Source: Spirochaetia bacterium
GTDB lineage: Bacteria > Spirochaetota > Spirochaetia > Treponematales > Breznakiellaceae
Assembly (NCBI GenBank): GCA_025997755.1
Contig: BNVA01000087.1
Location: forward strand, 1 to 8,507
Direction: 5' to 3'
DNA: 8,507 nt
Shown: positions 1 through 6,620 of the stretch, piece by piece
Layout of the letters: every line of letters begins with the position of its first letter
Position numbering within the stretch: position 1 is the stretch's first letter
Position numbers and translations under genes: made by a program
Notes under the pieces: model-generated
Told to the model about the DNA's origin: nothing
Database searches by the model: none
The model's input: only the letters and a program-made list of their open reading frames with translations

Positions 1-78
1 CCCCGATACCACGGCGCTGGAAGCCGCTATCAGACCGGAGATGATGCGTGTGTTCCCTGCGGCTCTCCTGGGGCGTAT
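1..78 (+). repeat. Left arm of the inverted repeat in clpV
   Basis: Bases 1-70 are the exact reverse complement of 226-295. After one mismatch (71 against 225), the match continues for seven more bases (72-78, GGCGTAT, against 218-224). The arm begins at the first base of the window, so its outer boundary cannot be seen. It carries the clpV codons on the plus strand, including the glycine codon GGG at 71-73. Confidence 0.97.
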
Positions 79-220
79 TCAGATCGTACCGTATTTCCCG
101 CTGGGCAAAAAAGCCCTGCACAGCATAATCGACCTTAAACTGGGCAAGATTAAAAAACGTGTTACCGAAAACTACAAGGCGGAACTAGTTTCTACCGATG
201 CGGTAAAGGACGAAATTATA
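2..220 (+). pseudogene. Displaced, inverted piece of the clpV 3' end (D2 C-terminal part)
   Basis: Read on the plus strand in the frame starting at base 2, this stretch encodes 73 residues that continue ClpV correctly. Bases 2-70 repeat the residues found at about 753-775 of the minus-strand gene. Bases 71-220 then give about 50 new residues, beginning GRIQIVPYFPL and ending near DAVKDEII. These match the ClpV/ClpB pattern after the arginine-containing ALL(G/A)R motif at the start of the D2 small subdomain. Past base 220 the frame runs into the antisense of the repeat arm (RRRRAAGNTR...) and no longer resembles ClpV: the expected Cys/Thr-rich turn and the GAR sensor-2 motif do not follow. The stretch has no start codon or ribosome site of its own, since the ATG at 41 is internal. 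It is a gene fragment rather than an independent gene. It is either a real inverted partial copy or a chimeric joint. Confidence 0.85.
79..217. other. 139-base unique segment between the inverted repeats
   Basis: This is the loop of the inverted-repeat structure. On the plus strand it encodes ClpV-like sequence without stops. On the minus strand it gives the aberrant tail of the annotated clpV and its stop codon (TAG at 174-172). I see no recombinase site, promoter or other signal in it. If the segment were invertible, this is the part that would flip. Confidence 0.8.
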
Positions 221-2550
221 CGCCGCAGGAGAGCCGCAGGGAACACACGCATCATCTCCGGTCTGATAGCGGCTTCCAGCGCCGTGGTATCGGGGAGCTT
301 GTCCTCGTCATCGCACATATCGGTGATCACCTGATCTCCCACGTTTGTGGTTAACAGTATAATGGTATTGCGGAAGTTTACCTGTCTGCCCGCGCCGTCC
401 TCCATCTGCCCCTTGTCAAAGACCTGAAAGAAAATTTCGTGTACATCGGGATGTGCTTTTTCCACCTCGTCCAGCAGGATAACGCTGTATGGTTTGCGGC
501 GCACAGCCTCGGTAAGTACCCCGCCTTCGCCGTACCCAACATAGCCCGGGGGCGCTCCCTTTAGGGTGGAAACCGTGTGTGCCTCTTGGAACTCGCTCAT
601 ATTGATCGTAACGATACTTTCCTCGCTGCCGTAGATCTGTTCCGCCAGAGCAAGGGCTGTTTCGGTTTTACCGACACCGCTGGGACCGGCCATCATAATT
701 ACGGCGATGGGTTTGTTTGGGTCTGCAAGCGATGCCCTAGCGGTGGTTACCCGCTTGGCAATCATCTTGACACCGTGTTCCTGACCTATGATACGGCGGT
801 TCATTTCTTCGTCCAGTGTTAATATAGATTTGATTTCGTCCTTGACCATGCGTCCAAGCGGTATGCCCGTCCATTCGGAGATAACGGTGGAAACCGCCTG
901 AGTATCCACCTGCGGCAATACCATTGGGTCATCCCCTTGGAAATCCGCCAGTTCCTGCCGCTTGGCTTCAAGGTCGGCTTTTGCTGCGGCAGTATCGGTT
1001 TTTTCGGCAAAAGCCTTCTCCACCGTTTCCCGCAGCGTTACTATTTCTTCCACCAGCGTCTTTTCTTTTGTAAGCCGTTCTTCCAACGTTTTTTTGCGTT
1101 CATCTTCTTTGGCAATATCCGCTTCTATACCCGCGAGTTTTTCCGCGTGGTCAAAACCGGCGTTTTCTTCACGTCCCAGAATTTCTTTTTCCAGTGTCAG
1201 GGCTTCTATGCGGCGGCGGCAGTACTCCAACTCCGCAGGTTCCGCGTTCTGGCTCAAAGCAACCTTGGCGCAGGCGGTGTCCAGAATGCTTACAGATTTG
1301 TCCGGCAACTGACGGGCGGGAATGTAGCGCCGGGAAAGTTTAACCGCCTGTGAAAGCGCCTCGTCCAACACCGAAACCTTGTGGTGTGTTTCCAGCGCCT
1401 TTACGATGCCCCGCATCATTTCCGTCGCCTTTTGATCATCCGGCTCGTCCACCACGATATTCTGGAAGCGGCGGGTTAGGGCAGGATCCTTTTCAAAGTA
1501 TTTTACATATTCCTGCCATGTTGTGGCGGCGATACAACGCAGCTTTCCACGGGCAAGGGCGGGCTTTAACAGATTGGCGGCGTCGTTCTGCCCCGCCGCT
1601 CCGCCAGCGCCTATAAGGGTATGGGCTTCGTCGATAAACAGGATTATCGGGGTGTCGGAACTCTGCACTTCCTCGATAACTTGTTTTAGGCGGTTTTCAA
1701 ACTCCCCTTTCATGCTTGCACCGGCTTGCAAAAGACCGATGTCCAATGACAGTAGCAGGGTACCCTTTAGGCTGCCGGGCACATCTCCTGAGGCAAGCCG
1801 CTGGGCAAAGCCTTCCACCACGGCTGTTTTGCCGACACCGGCATCTCCTGTAAGTATGGGATTGTTCTGTCGGCGGCGCATAAGTATGTCGATGATCTTG
1901 CGTATTTCGGCGTCCCTGCCCACGATTGGATCACTCTTGCCTTCTTTGGCTTGGGCGGTCATGTCAACGGTGAACTGTTTGAGAGCTTCCCCCCTGCCCA
2001 TGGCGGCGCTGCCCATCATTGCCCCCGCCTGTCCGGTAGCGGCGCTTTCCCCTGCCGGGGCTGCGGCGGAAGTTTCCTCCGAATTTGTAACGATCTCTTT
2101 AAATTGTTCGGTTAAAAGATCGCCGTTAATCTTTAAGAATTCCCTGCTCATTTCATGAAGCTGTCTGGCAAGCTCCGGGGTCTGCTTTAGGGCGATTAGG
2201 AGATGCCCTGTGCGTATTGCTCCTTGGTTAAAGCCCAGGGAAGCAATCATCCATGCTTCCTTGATCGCCGCCTCGATGGTGCCGGAGAAATCGGCAATGG
2301 ATACCGCCCCGCGCGGAAGCGCGTCCATCACGTCGAGCATATCCTTAGAAAGTTTTGCTTCGTCCAGGGAGAAATGACGGATTGCCTCGTGCCAGTCGGT
2401 CTTTTCCGAAAGAAGAATCTGGTTTACCCAGTGGGTCAATTCCACGTATGGATTCCCGCGGGTTTTGCAGAGTATAGTGGCGCTTTCAATAGCCTTGTAT
2501 GCCTTTGCGTCCAGTTTTGAAAATAGCTGAATTCGTTTAAGTTTAGCCAT
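172..2550 (-). CDS. tssH (clpV): TssH/ClpV, T6SS sheath-recycling AAA+ ATPase, 3' end disrupted by an inverted segment
   Basis: This is the Clp/Hsp100-family ATPase of the T6SS, a cytoplasmic hexamer that pulls apart the contracted TssB/TssC sheath so that it can be reused. The 792-residue reading has a Clp-type N domain (about 1-155), an Ala/Gly-rich linker (about 158-185), ATPase module D1 with Walker A GDAGVGKT (235-242) and Walker B ILFIDEAH (303-310), a charged helical insert (about 440-535), and module D2 with Walker A GPSGVGKT (622-629) and Walker B ILLDEVEKAH (691-700). The ATG at 2550 has a good ribosome site (AAGGAAG, six bases upstream) and lies 32 bases after tssG. Homology stops at residue 775 (base 226). 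Residues 776-792 are an antisense reading of clpV's own continuation, which lies on the other strand at 71-220. The C-terminal D2 small subdomain, including the expected sensor-2 arginine, is therefore missing from this reading. As written the product is probably defective, unless the junction is an assembly error. Confidence 0.93.
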   Translation of the reverse strand: MAKLKRIQLFSKLDAKAYKAIESATILCKTRGNPYVELTHWVNQILLSEKTDWHEAIRHFSLDEAKLSKDMLDVMDALPRGAVSIADFSGTIEAAIKEAWMIASLGFNQGAIRTGHLLIALKQTPELARQLHEMSREFLKINGDLLTEQFKEIVTNSEETSAAAPAGESAATGQAGAMMGSAAMGRGEALKQFTVDMTAQAKEGKSDPIVGRDAEIRKIIDILMRRRQNNPILTGDAGVGKTAVVEGFAQRLASGDVPGSLKGTLLLSLDIGLLQAGASMKGEFENRLKQVIEEVQSSDTPIILFIDEAHTLIGAGGAAGQNDAANLLKPALARGKLRCIAATTWQEYVKYFEKDPALTRRFQNIVVDEPDDQKATEMMRGIVKALETHHKVSVLDEALSQAVKLSRRYIPARQLPDKSVSILDTACAKVALSQNAEPAELEYCRRRIEALTLEKEILGREENAGFDHAEKLAGIEADIAKEDERKKTLEERLTKEKTLVEEIVTLRETVEKAFAEKTDTAAAKADLEAKRQELADFQGDDPMVLPQVDTQAVSTVISEWTGIPLGRMVKDEIKSILTLDEEMNRRIIGQEHGVKMIAKRVTTARASLADPNKPIAVIMMAGPSGVGKTETALALAEQIYGSEESIVTINMSEFQEAHTVSTLKGAPPGYVGYGEGGVLTEAVRRKPYSVILLDEVEKAHPDVHEIFFQVFDKGQMEDGAGRQVNFRNTIILLTTNVGDQVITDMCDDEDKLPDTTALEAAIRPEMMRVFPAALLRRIISSFTASVETSSAL
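218..295 (-). repeat. Right arm of the inverted repeat in clpV
   Basis: This is the inverted partner of 1-78: 70 perfect bases (226-295), one mismatch at 225, then seven more matching bases. It is the copy in line with the intact upstream part of clpV. The mismatch turns the glycine codon of the plus-strand copy (GGG) into arginine (CGG), giving LLRR where the family normally has LLGR or LLAR. That suggests the plus-strand copy holds the ancestral junction. Confidence 0.97.
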
Positions 2551-2582
2551 AGGTAACTTCCTTTATTTGTTTATTACAGCCG

Positions 2583-3602
2583 TTAGGCTGCTGCTCTCTG
2601 AGCATAAATATGCTTAACAAGTGTGATTGTAGATGTCTCCAGATTTCCAAGCCAGCAGCCTCCCAGTAGAGCCGTGCCGGTTCCCAATTTGGGCATGGAA
2701 ATTGATGCGCTGTTCAGTGTAAACGTAAGATCATAATCCATAGGCTGATCCAGATACAGGGAAACCAGTTGATGTAGTAGATTGAAACCCGCAGTTCCCG
2801 GCAAAAGTTTTTGACATTCCGAATAATCCATAGGACCTATGCGTATTTCAAACTTCTGGGTGGCGCTGTAGTAACTGCGGCCAATCTGCAAATTCTCTCC
2901 CAGTATGGCGGTTTTCGGGTTTCCAAGAACCGCTCTGTTTTCCACCGGTATATCATAGGAGGCAATTACAAAGTCCTTTATCGTCACATTTGGACTAGCC
3001 CGCCGCATAATGTCTTCCAGAGCGGAGCGGGTCTTAAAGCGCATTCCAAAGTGATGGGGGTTACAAAGAAAAAAATGTTCCTGATTTTTATCGGACATTA
3101 CCTGATCCGGCGGCAGCCCCGCAAGGCTCTTGAAAATATCCCTTATTGGATCGTCGGCGGGGCGATCAAAACTGATTGCCTGTTCGTTTAGGGCAAATGC
3201 GCGGTAGAACAAAATATGTATACGGTGGTGTATAATGTCCAGAAAACGCCGCCATGCGTGATCGTATTGGTTACATGATCGCTGAAAAATATAGCTGGTA
3301 AAATCAAGCGGCATAGGCCCGTTGACTCCCAAAAGACCTAAAAAGTAAGTCATAATAACCGCATCTATGCCTACGGTATTTCCCTCGGCGATCTCCGCAA
3401 TTTCGGTACTTGGAAAACGGAGAAAAGGCGCCTGTCCAAAGCGGACATTCTCATCTTTGGGATGGACGGCTTGCCCCAGCCTCGGCTGATTAGGCCGGGA
3501 CTTTTCCAGACGCCGTACCAGTCCAAACCAGTCCGGTGCGGAAACATTGTTCCGCAAATTACGGGACAGGGTCTTGATCAGTTTTCTAACGTCGTTTTCC
3601 AT
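2583..3602 (-). CDS. tssG: TssG, T6SS baseplate wedge protein
   Basis: TssG is a core subunit of the T6SS baseplate wedge. It joins TssF and TssE (with TssK, which docks the wedge to the membrane complex) at the cytoplasmic face of the inner membrane. The 339-residue product has the usual family length and landmarks: an N-terminal segment with F.LVRRLE (about 26-33), a VRFGQAPFLRFP stretch (about 53-64) followed by a SxEI motif, a middle LGLLGVNGPMP motif, an IGPMDYSECQKLLPG stretch, and a C-terminal LGGCWLGN motif corresponding to the LGW.TWLG ending of other TssG proteins. The ATG at 3602 lies inside the end of tssF, giving a 25-base overlap. The region just upstream has only a weak G-rich ribosome site, so translation is probably coupled to tssF. 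The stop is followed 32 bases later by clpV. No defects seen. Confidence 0.95.
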   Translation of the reverse strand: MENDVRKLIKTLSRNLRNNVSAPDWFGLVRRLEKSRPNQPRLGQAVHPKDENVRFGQAPFLRFPSTEIAEIAEGNTVGIDAVIMTYFLGLLGVNGPMPLDFTSYIFQRSCNQYDHAWRRFLDIIHHRIHILFYRAFALNEQAISFDRPADDPIRDIFKSLAGLPPDQVMSDKNQEHFFLCNPHHFGMRFKTRSALEDIMRRASPNVTIKDFVIASYDIPVENRAVLGNPKTAILGENLQIGRSYYSATQKFEIRIGPMDYSECQKLLPGTAGFNLLHQLVSLYLDQPMDYDLTFTLNSASISMPKLGTGTALLGGCWLGNLETSTITLVKHIYAQRAAA

Positions 3603-5377
3603 GTGGTTATATACCCCGATTGTACCGTGTGGACATTCACTTCAAGCATCGAATTAAAGGGCGTGAAGGATCGTAAAATCTCCGCAATCAAAAAGGCAAA
3701 AATATAATACCCGATTCCGGCGTAAGCCGTTTCATCTATGGTAACATCCACTTTCCAGCCCCGTTCAAAAAACACCGCTCCCTTTTGCACAAACCGGAAA
3801 GTCGCGGGAATGCTTGTCATTTTTACGATACCATCCACCATACGGAAGGTTTCCTCGTCGGTACGTATGCGGTAATTGCGAAGCATGGTTTTGAACATTT
3901 CCAGAGGAAAATCCCCCTCCTGCCAAAGCATGGAAGAAAGATTGTAGAGTATGTGGCTCAATTTGGTAAAGTCCGCCTTGTCTCCCCGCTCAATGATTGA
4001 ATAATTCGGTCTGGTGGGCCGGGTCAAAAATGCTGCCGCGCTTATTACCGGGGAATTGGAGATTAGAGAAATATCGGAGCTTAGGAGCAGAGGCAAGTCG
4101 CGGTTGGTACAGATCGTCTCCGCGGCAAACTGGTGGGCGTTTTCCAGTGTCCGTTCCCCTGTGGAAAAAGCAACATACATTTCCGAACCATCGTAGGAAC
4201 TGCGCCTTACCGCCTTGGTGGTAAAAAGACTACGGCGGCGGTGCTGGCTAAAGAAATTCCGTTCCACCCCATCCTGCAAAAGATCATTCTCGTAAAAGTT
4301 TGCCGCATAGAATAAAGTTTCATTCCGCTCATTAAAAAATTCCAGACTGCGGATAGTGATCACCTCAAAATCCCGCATTGCGGCACGTTCAGGAACTATA
4401 TGGTACTCGTAGGCTTCCCGTTCCAGCGGAATCCTGTCGGAACGCTTGGGGAAAAGATTTAAAGCCGGAACGCAGTTAAATTTGATGGAAGAATCCTTTA
4501 TCTCCGTTGCAAGCGAAAGTTCCCGCCGCCGGAAAGTGATGATCATTTCCATAGTGGAATTCCTGTCGGCAAAACGCAGCGGCAAATTTTTGATCTGGAA
4601 AAATTTGAAAAAAGCGGGGTATGCCATAAAATCCTGTATCAACCTTAGTCCCCGGATATTTCCTTTAAGTCCTTGAAACAGGGTCCGTGTATCCGCATTA
4701 AAAGGCATATCAAAGCCTATGTCATCAATGGATATAAAATTTTCGTTATTATAACGGACATAAACGCCTAAGCGCCCCGTCATGATCTGCCTAAGCAATA
4801 GGGAAGCTCCGTCATCGGGCAGGTTTAGAAAAAAAGATGTGTCAATATTTTCAGTAACCGCTTCACCGGCGGAAAGTATAATGTGCAGGGCGGCTTGGGC
4901 TTTTTCGTCTTTGATGCCGAAAGCGGAAAGATCACGGGTAACATACTCAGCCTTGGTCAAGTACAGTGGAGAAAGTGGTATATCCATAAGGGTGGCAAAA
5001 CGGCAAGGGGTATTGATAGTGGGGATAAGGGCGTCAAAAACCGTTCCACGCTCCAGAATTCCGCCCCTGCGGGCTTTTTCGTTGTTGTAATCAAGGGTAA
5101 GTTCCAGCACTGTCCCGGAAGGAATGGGATACAAAGCGCTGGGCGCCATGGAATTAAGGATTGATTCCAGAAGCCGTTTGTAGCCTTCGTCCTGTTTCTT
5201 TTCCACACGAGCGGATAAAAAAGCAGTGCCTTCAAGCAGCCGCTCCACATAGGGATCCTGACACTCAAATTCGGAGATGTTCAGGCGTCCTGCAATTTTG
5301 GGAAATTCCCCTGCAAATTCGGCGGCTAGTCCCCGTATATATGAAAGGTTGTCCCTGTAATAATCCAAAAATTCCAT
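3578..5377 (-). CDS. tssF: TssF, T6SS baseplate wedge protein
   Basis: TssF (VasA/ImpG family) is the largest baseplate wedge component and pairs with TssG in the wedge. At 599 residues it is full length for the family. The N-terminus is typical: MEFLDYYRDNLSYIR, then EFAGEFPKIAGRL (about 20-32) and ECQDPYVERLLEG (about 38-50), followed by FLSARV. Further landmarks are the long beta-rich middle, an FFSQHRRRS stretch corresponding to the FW..rR.S motif of the family, and a C-terminal YYIFAFLIAEILRSF..FNSM segment. The start ATG at 5377 is eight bases after the tssE stop. An AAGGA sequence overlapping that stop, about a dozen bases upstream, can serve as ribosome site. The 3' end overlaps the tssG start by 25 bases. 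The close packing with tssE and tssG indicates co-transcription and co-assembly. Confidence 0.96.
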   Translation of the reverse strand: MEFLDYYRDNLSYIRGLAAEFAGEFPKIAGRLNISEFECQDPYVERLLEGTAFLSARVEKKQDEGYKRLLESILNSMAPSALYPIPSGTVLELTLDYNNEKARRGGILERGTVFDALIPTINTPCRFATLMDIPLSPLYLTKAEYVTRDLSAFGIKDEKAQAALHIILSAGEAVTENIDTSFFLNLPDDGASLLLRQIMTGRLGVYVRYNNENFISIDDIGFDMPFNADTRTLFQGLKGNIRGLRLIQDFMAYPAFFKFFQIKNLPLRFADRNSTMEMIITFRRRELSLATEIKDSSIKFNCVPALNLFPKRSDRIPLEREAYEYHIVPERAAMRDFEVITIRSLEFFNERNETLFYAANFYENDLLQDGVERNFFSQHRRRSLFTTKAVRRSSYDGSEMYVAFSTGERTLENAHQFAAETICTNRDLPLLLSSDISLISNSPVISAAAFLTRPTRPNYSIIERGDKADFTKLSHILYNLSSMLWQEGDFPLEMFKTMLRNYRIRTDEETFRMVDGIVKMTSIPATFRFVQKGAVFFERGWKVDVTIDETAYAGIGYYIFAFLIAEILRSFTPFNSMLEVNVHTVQSGYITTWKTTLEN

Positions 5378-5385
5378 GTATTTGG

Positions 5386-5904
5386 CTAATCCTTTGCGTA
5401 GCTAAGTTCCGCTGCTCCGGTTTCAAGATCGATTTTGGAAACAAACCGTACCTCTTCGCTCACTTCGCCAGCTTCTATAACACCGCTGATAAGAAATTCC
5501 ATAAGAGATTCGCTTGAGTTTTCGGATGATGAAAAATCCACATTTACGGTTTCCCGCTTCATTCGGGGCTCAAAATCCTGCAACTGTTTTTGGATATGGG
5601 AACGCAGGAAATCTTCGTTACTCTTGGAGTGCATCCTGCCGCAGAAGTCGGAAATACCGTACCCAAGAACGGAGTTTTCCAAGTCTTCCCACCCGTTCAA
5701 TTCTTTAAGAGAGGGGTGGCTCCTTGAATTAAAGAGCATTTCTATATTGTCGAAGATGTCTTTTTTTAACTGTTTGGTGGTTATAAGCCTATCGGCGGTT
5801 TCTTTTTTTACATTCGGTTCGTAGTCGGTCAAACGGCTGAGTAAATATGGTTTATACCGCGCCTGTTCCTTGGTTTTGTCATCCCGGGGAATTCTATCCA
5901 ACAT
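5386..5904 (-). CDS. tssE: TssE, gp25-like T6SS baseplate protein
   Basis: TssE is the T6SS relative of phage T4 baseplate protein gp25, which helps start sheath polymerisation on the baseplate. The 172-residue product shows the family marks: LLSRLTDYEP (21-30, the RL.D..P motif), a helix with a following loop IEMLFNSRSHP (54-64), ENSVLGYGISDF (76-87, the SV.NYG.PD motif) and a late FEPRM (111-115) before the beta-strand end of the gp25 domain. The ATG at 5904 has only a poor ribosome site (GGCGGGACAGCG). It starts about 18 bases after the T-rich tail of a terminator-like hairpin, so there is little room for its own promoter between the two. The gene is followed by tssF after eight bases. Length and motifs look intact. 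Confidence 0.94.
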   Translation of the reverse strand: MLDRIPRDDKTKEQARYKPYLLSRLTDYEPNVKKETADRLITTKQLKKDIFDNIEMLFNSRSHPSLKELNGWEDLENSVLGYGISDFCGRMHSKSNEDFLRSHIQKQLQDFEPRMKRETVNVDFSSSENSSESLMEFLISGVIEAGEVSEEVRFVSKIDLETGAAELSYAKD

Positions 5905-5920
5905 CGCTGTCCCGCCGTTT

Positions 5921-5982
5921 TTCGTAAAAAGAAAAAGAGGATGTCCGCATAACCGCCCTTAGGACAGATTTTGCGGGCATCC
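5921..5982 (-). terminator. Intrinsic-terminator-like hairpin after hcp
   Basis: Read on the minus strand, 5982-5972 (GGATGCCCGCA) pairs with 5949-5939 (TGCGGACATCC) at ten of eleven positions. The loop adds an inner stem of six pairs (CTGTCC with GGGCGG, two G-U pairs) closed by TAA. A T-rich run (TCTTTTTCTTTTT, 5938-5926) follows at once. The stem begins 11 bases after the hcp stop codon. This is the layout of a rho-independent terminator for transcripts reading through hcp. Because tssE starts directly after it, it is probably a partial terminator or an mRNA-stabilising 3' end, not the absolute end of the operon. Confidence 0.8.
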
Positions 5983-5993
5983 CCTTAGTCTAA

Positions 5994-6497
5994 TTATTTC
6001 GCCTCGTTGGCTATCTGGTCAAAGGCGGTTTCAATGGCTCCGTCCTTTGTGTTGTCCGGTTTAATCGGGGTAAGTTTCCATGTGATTTTTCCGGGGATCA
6101 ACTCCACATATTCAACCGGCTGCTGGGACATCGGGTCTCCGTCGCTGGAAGCTATGGTTCTAACCTCCGCTTTGGAAATCTTGACGTTTTCCAATGTTAC
6201 TTCGTAGACCGTGGTCTGCTCGCCGGATATAGCCCTGCAATAGGCGAATGCCGCTTTTTTTATGGTGTTCCCGCCGACGCAGTACTGCTGAATCTTTGGG
6301 GTAGCTTTGTCGATGGCATGGGTGAAGGTGAAGGGGGTGAATTGTCCACGTCCTACCACATCCGAACCGCCGCGGGCTACCGATATGTTCTGCATCCCGC
6401 CGTGCGAAAAGTCTAATAACTCAATCCATTTGTCGTGATTTTTATCCGCCGACTGTCCTTCGATTCCATCAATTTGAAGAAAATAAACGCTTGCCAT
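5994..6497 (-). CDS. hcp (tssD): Hcp, T6SS inner tube protein
   Basis: Hcp forms hexameric rings that stack into the tube inside the TssB/TssC sheath. It is fired from the cell, and its lumen can carry small effectors. The 167-residue product is the usual single-domain length. Its N-terminus MASVYFLQIDGIEG is followed by DKWIELLDFSHGG (22-34), the classic Hcp signature. The GRGQF.PFTFTHAIDKATP stretch (49-67) and the late YEVTLENVKIS strand (98-108) also match the family. There is no signal peptide and no C-terminal extension, so this is a structural Hcp and not an effector-fused one. The ATG at 6497 has a strong ribosome site, AAAGGAG, seven bases upstream, the best match to the consensus in the window along with tssC. 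Hcp is set apart by a 123-base gap before it and a terminator-like hairpin after it, which fits a tube protein needed in excess. Confidence 0.97.
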   Translation of the reverse strand: MASVYFLQIDGIEGQSADKNHDKWIELLDFSHGGMQNISVARGGSDVVGRGQFTPFTFTHAIDKATPKIQQYCVGGNTIKKAAFAYCRAISGEQTTVYEVTLENVKISKAEVRTIASSDGDPMSQQPVEYVELIPGKITWKLTPIKPDNTKDGAIETAFDQIANEAK

Positions 6498-6620
6498 AAT
6501 ATAACTCCTTTAATAGGTTTAATTGTTTGTTTGGAGGTTTTAACCATACGGTGTGACCATCCATAACTTACATATATTTATTACCCTTGGCGGAAAGTTT
6601 ATTACACCTTCCGCCGTTTT
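6498..6620 (-). promoter_or_regulatory. tssC-hcp intergenic region with a hairpin
   Basis: This 123-base gap is the largest in the cluster. Close after the tssC stop, GGCGGAA (minus strand, 6615-6609) can pair with TTCCGCC (6595-6589) across a 13-base loop. On the minus strand no T-run follows, so it is not a classical terminator for tssBC. A T-rich run (GTTTTTTATTTT) follows only in the plus-strand direction. The rest is AT-rich up to the hcp ribosome site. It could hold an hcp promoter or an mRNA processing site, but I see no convincing -35/-10 pair. Confidence 0.45.

Noticed and set aside
1..295. Insertion sequence or transposon end as the source of the inverted repeat
   Set aside because: The repeat arms are clpV coding sequence. 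There is no transposase, no target-site duplication, and the middle is also clpV sequence.
41..334. Plus-strand open frame of 97 codons as an independent small gene
   Set aside because: Its first two thirds are the clpV continuation read from an internal methionine and its last third is antisense of clpV. It has no ribosome site. It is described here as a displaced clpV fragment.
1523..2158. Plus-strand open frame of 211 codons opposite clpV
   Set aside because: It lies wholly antisense to the well-conserved D1 and N-terminal part of clpV. Its composition (Ser/Ala/Pro/Arg-rich) is typical of an antisense shadow, and it has no ribosome site or recognisable domain.
6498..6588. Sigma-70-like promoter for hcp in the AT-rich gap
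   Set aside because: Several TATG-type hexamers occur, but none has a properly spaced -35 partner, so I do not call one.
6589..6620. Plus-strand terminator (stem followed by GTTTTTTATTTT)
   Set aside because: The T-run is in the plus direction, but no plus-strand gene precedes it. Most of the T-rich stretch is the complement of the A-rich end of tssC, so it is treated only as a hairpin of the tssC-hcp gap.
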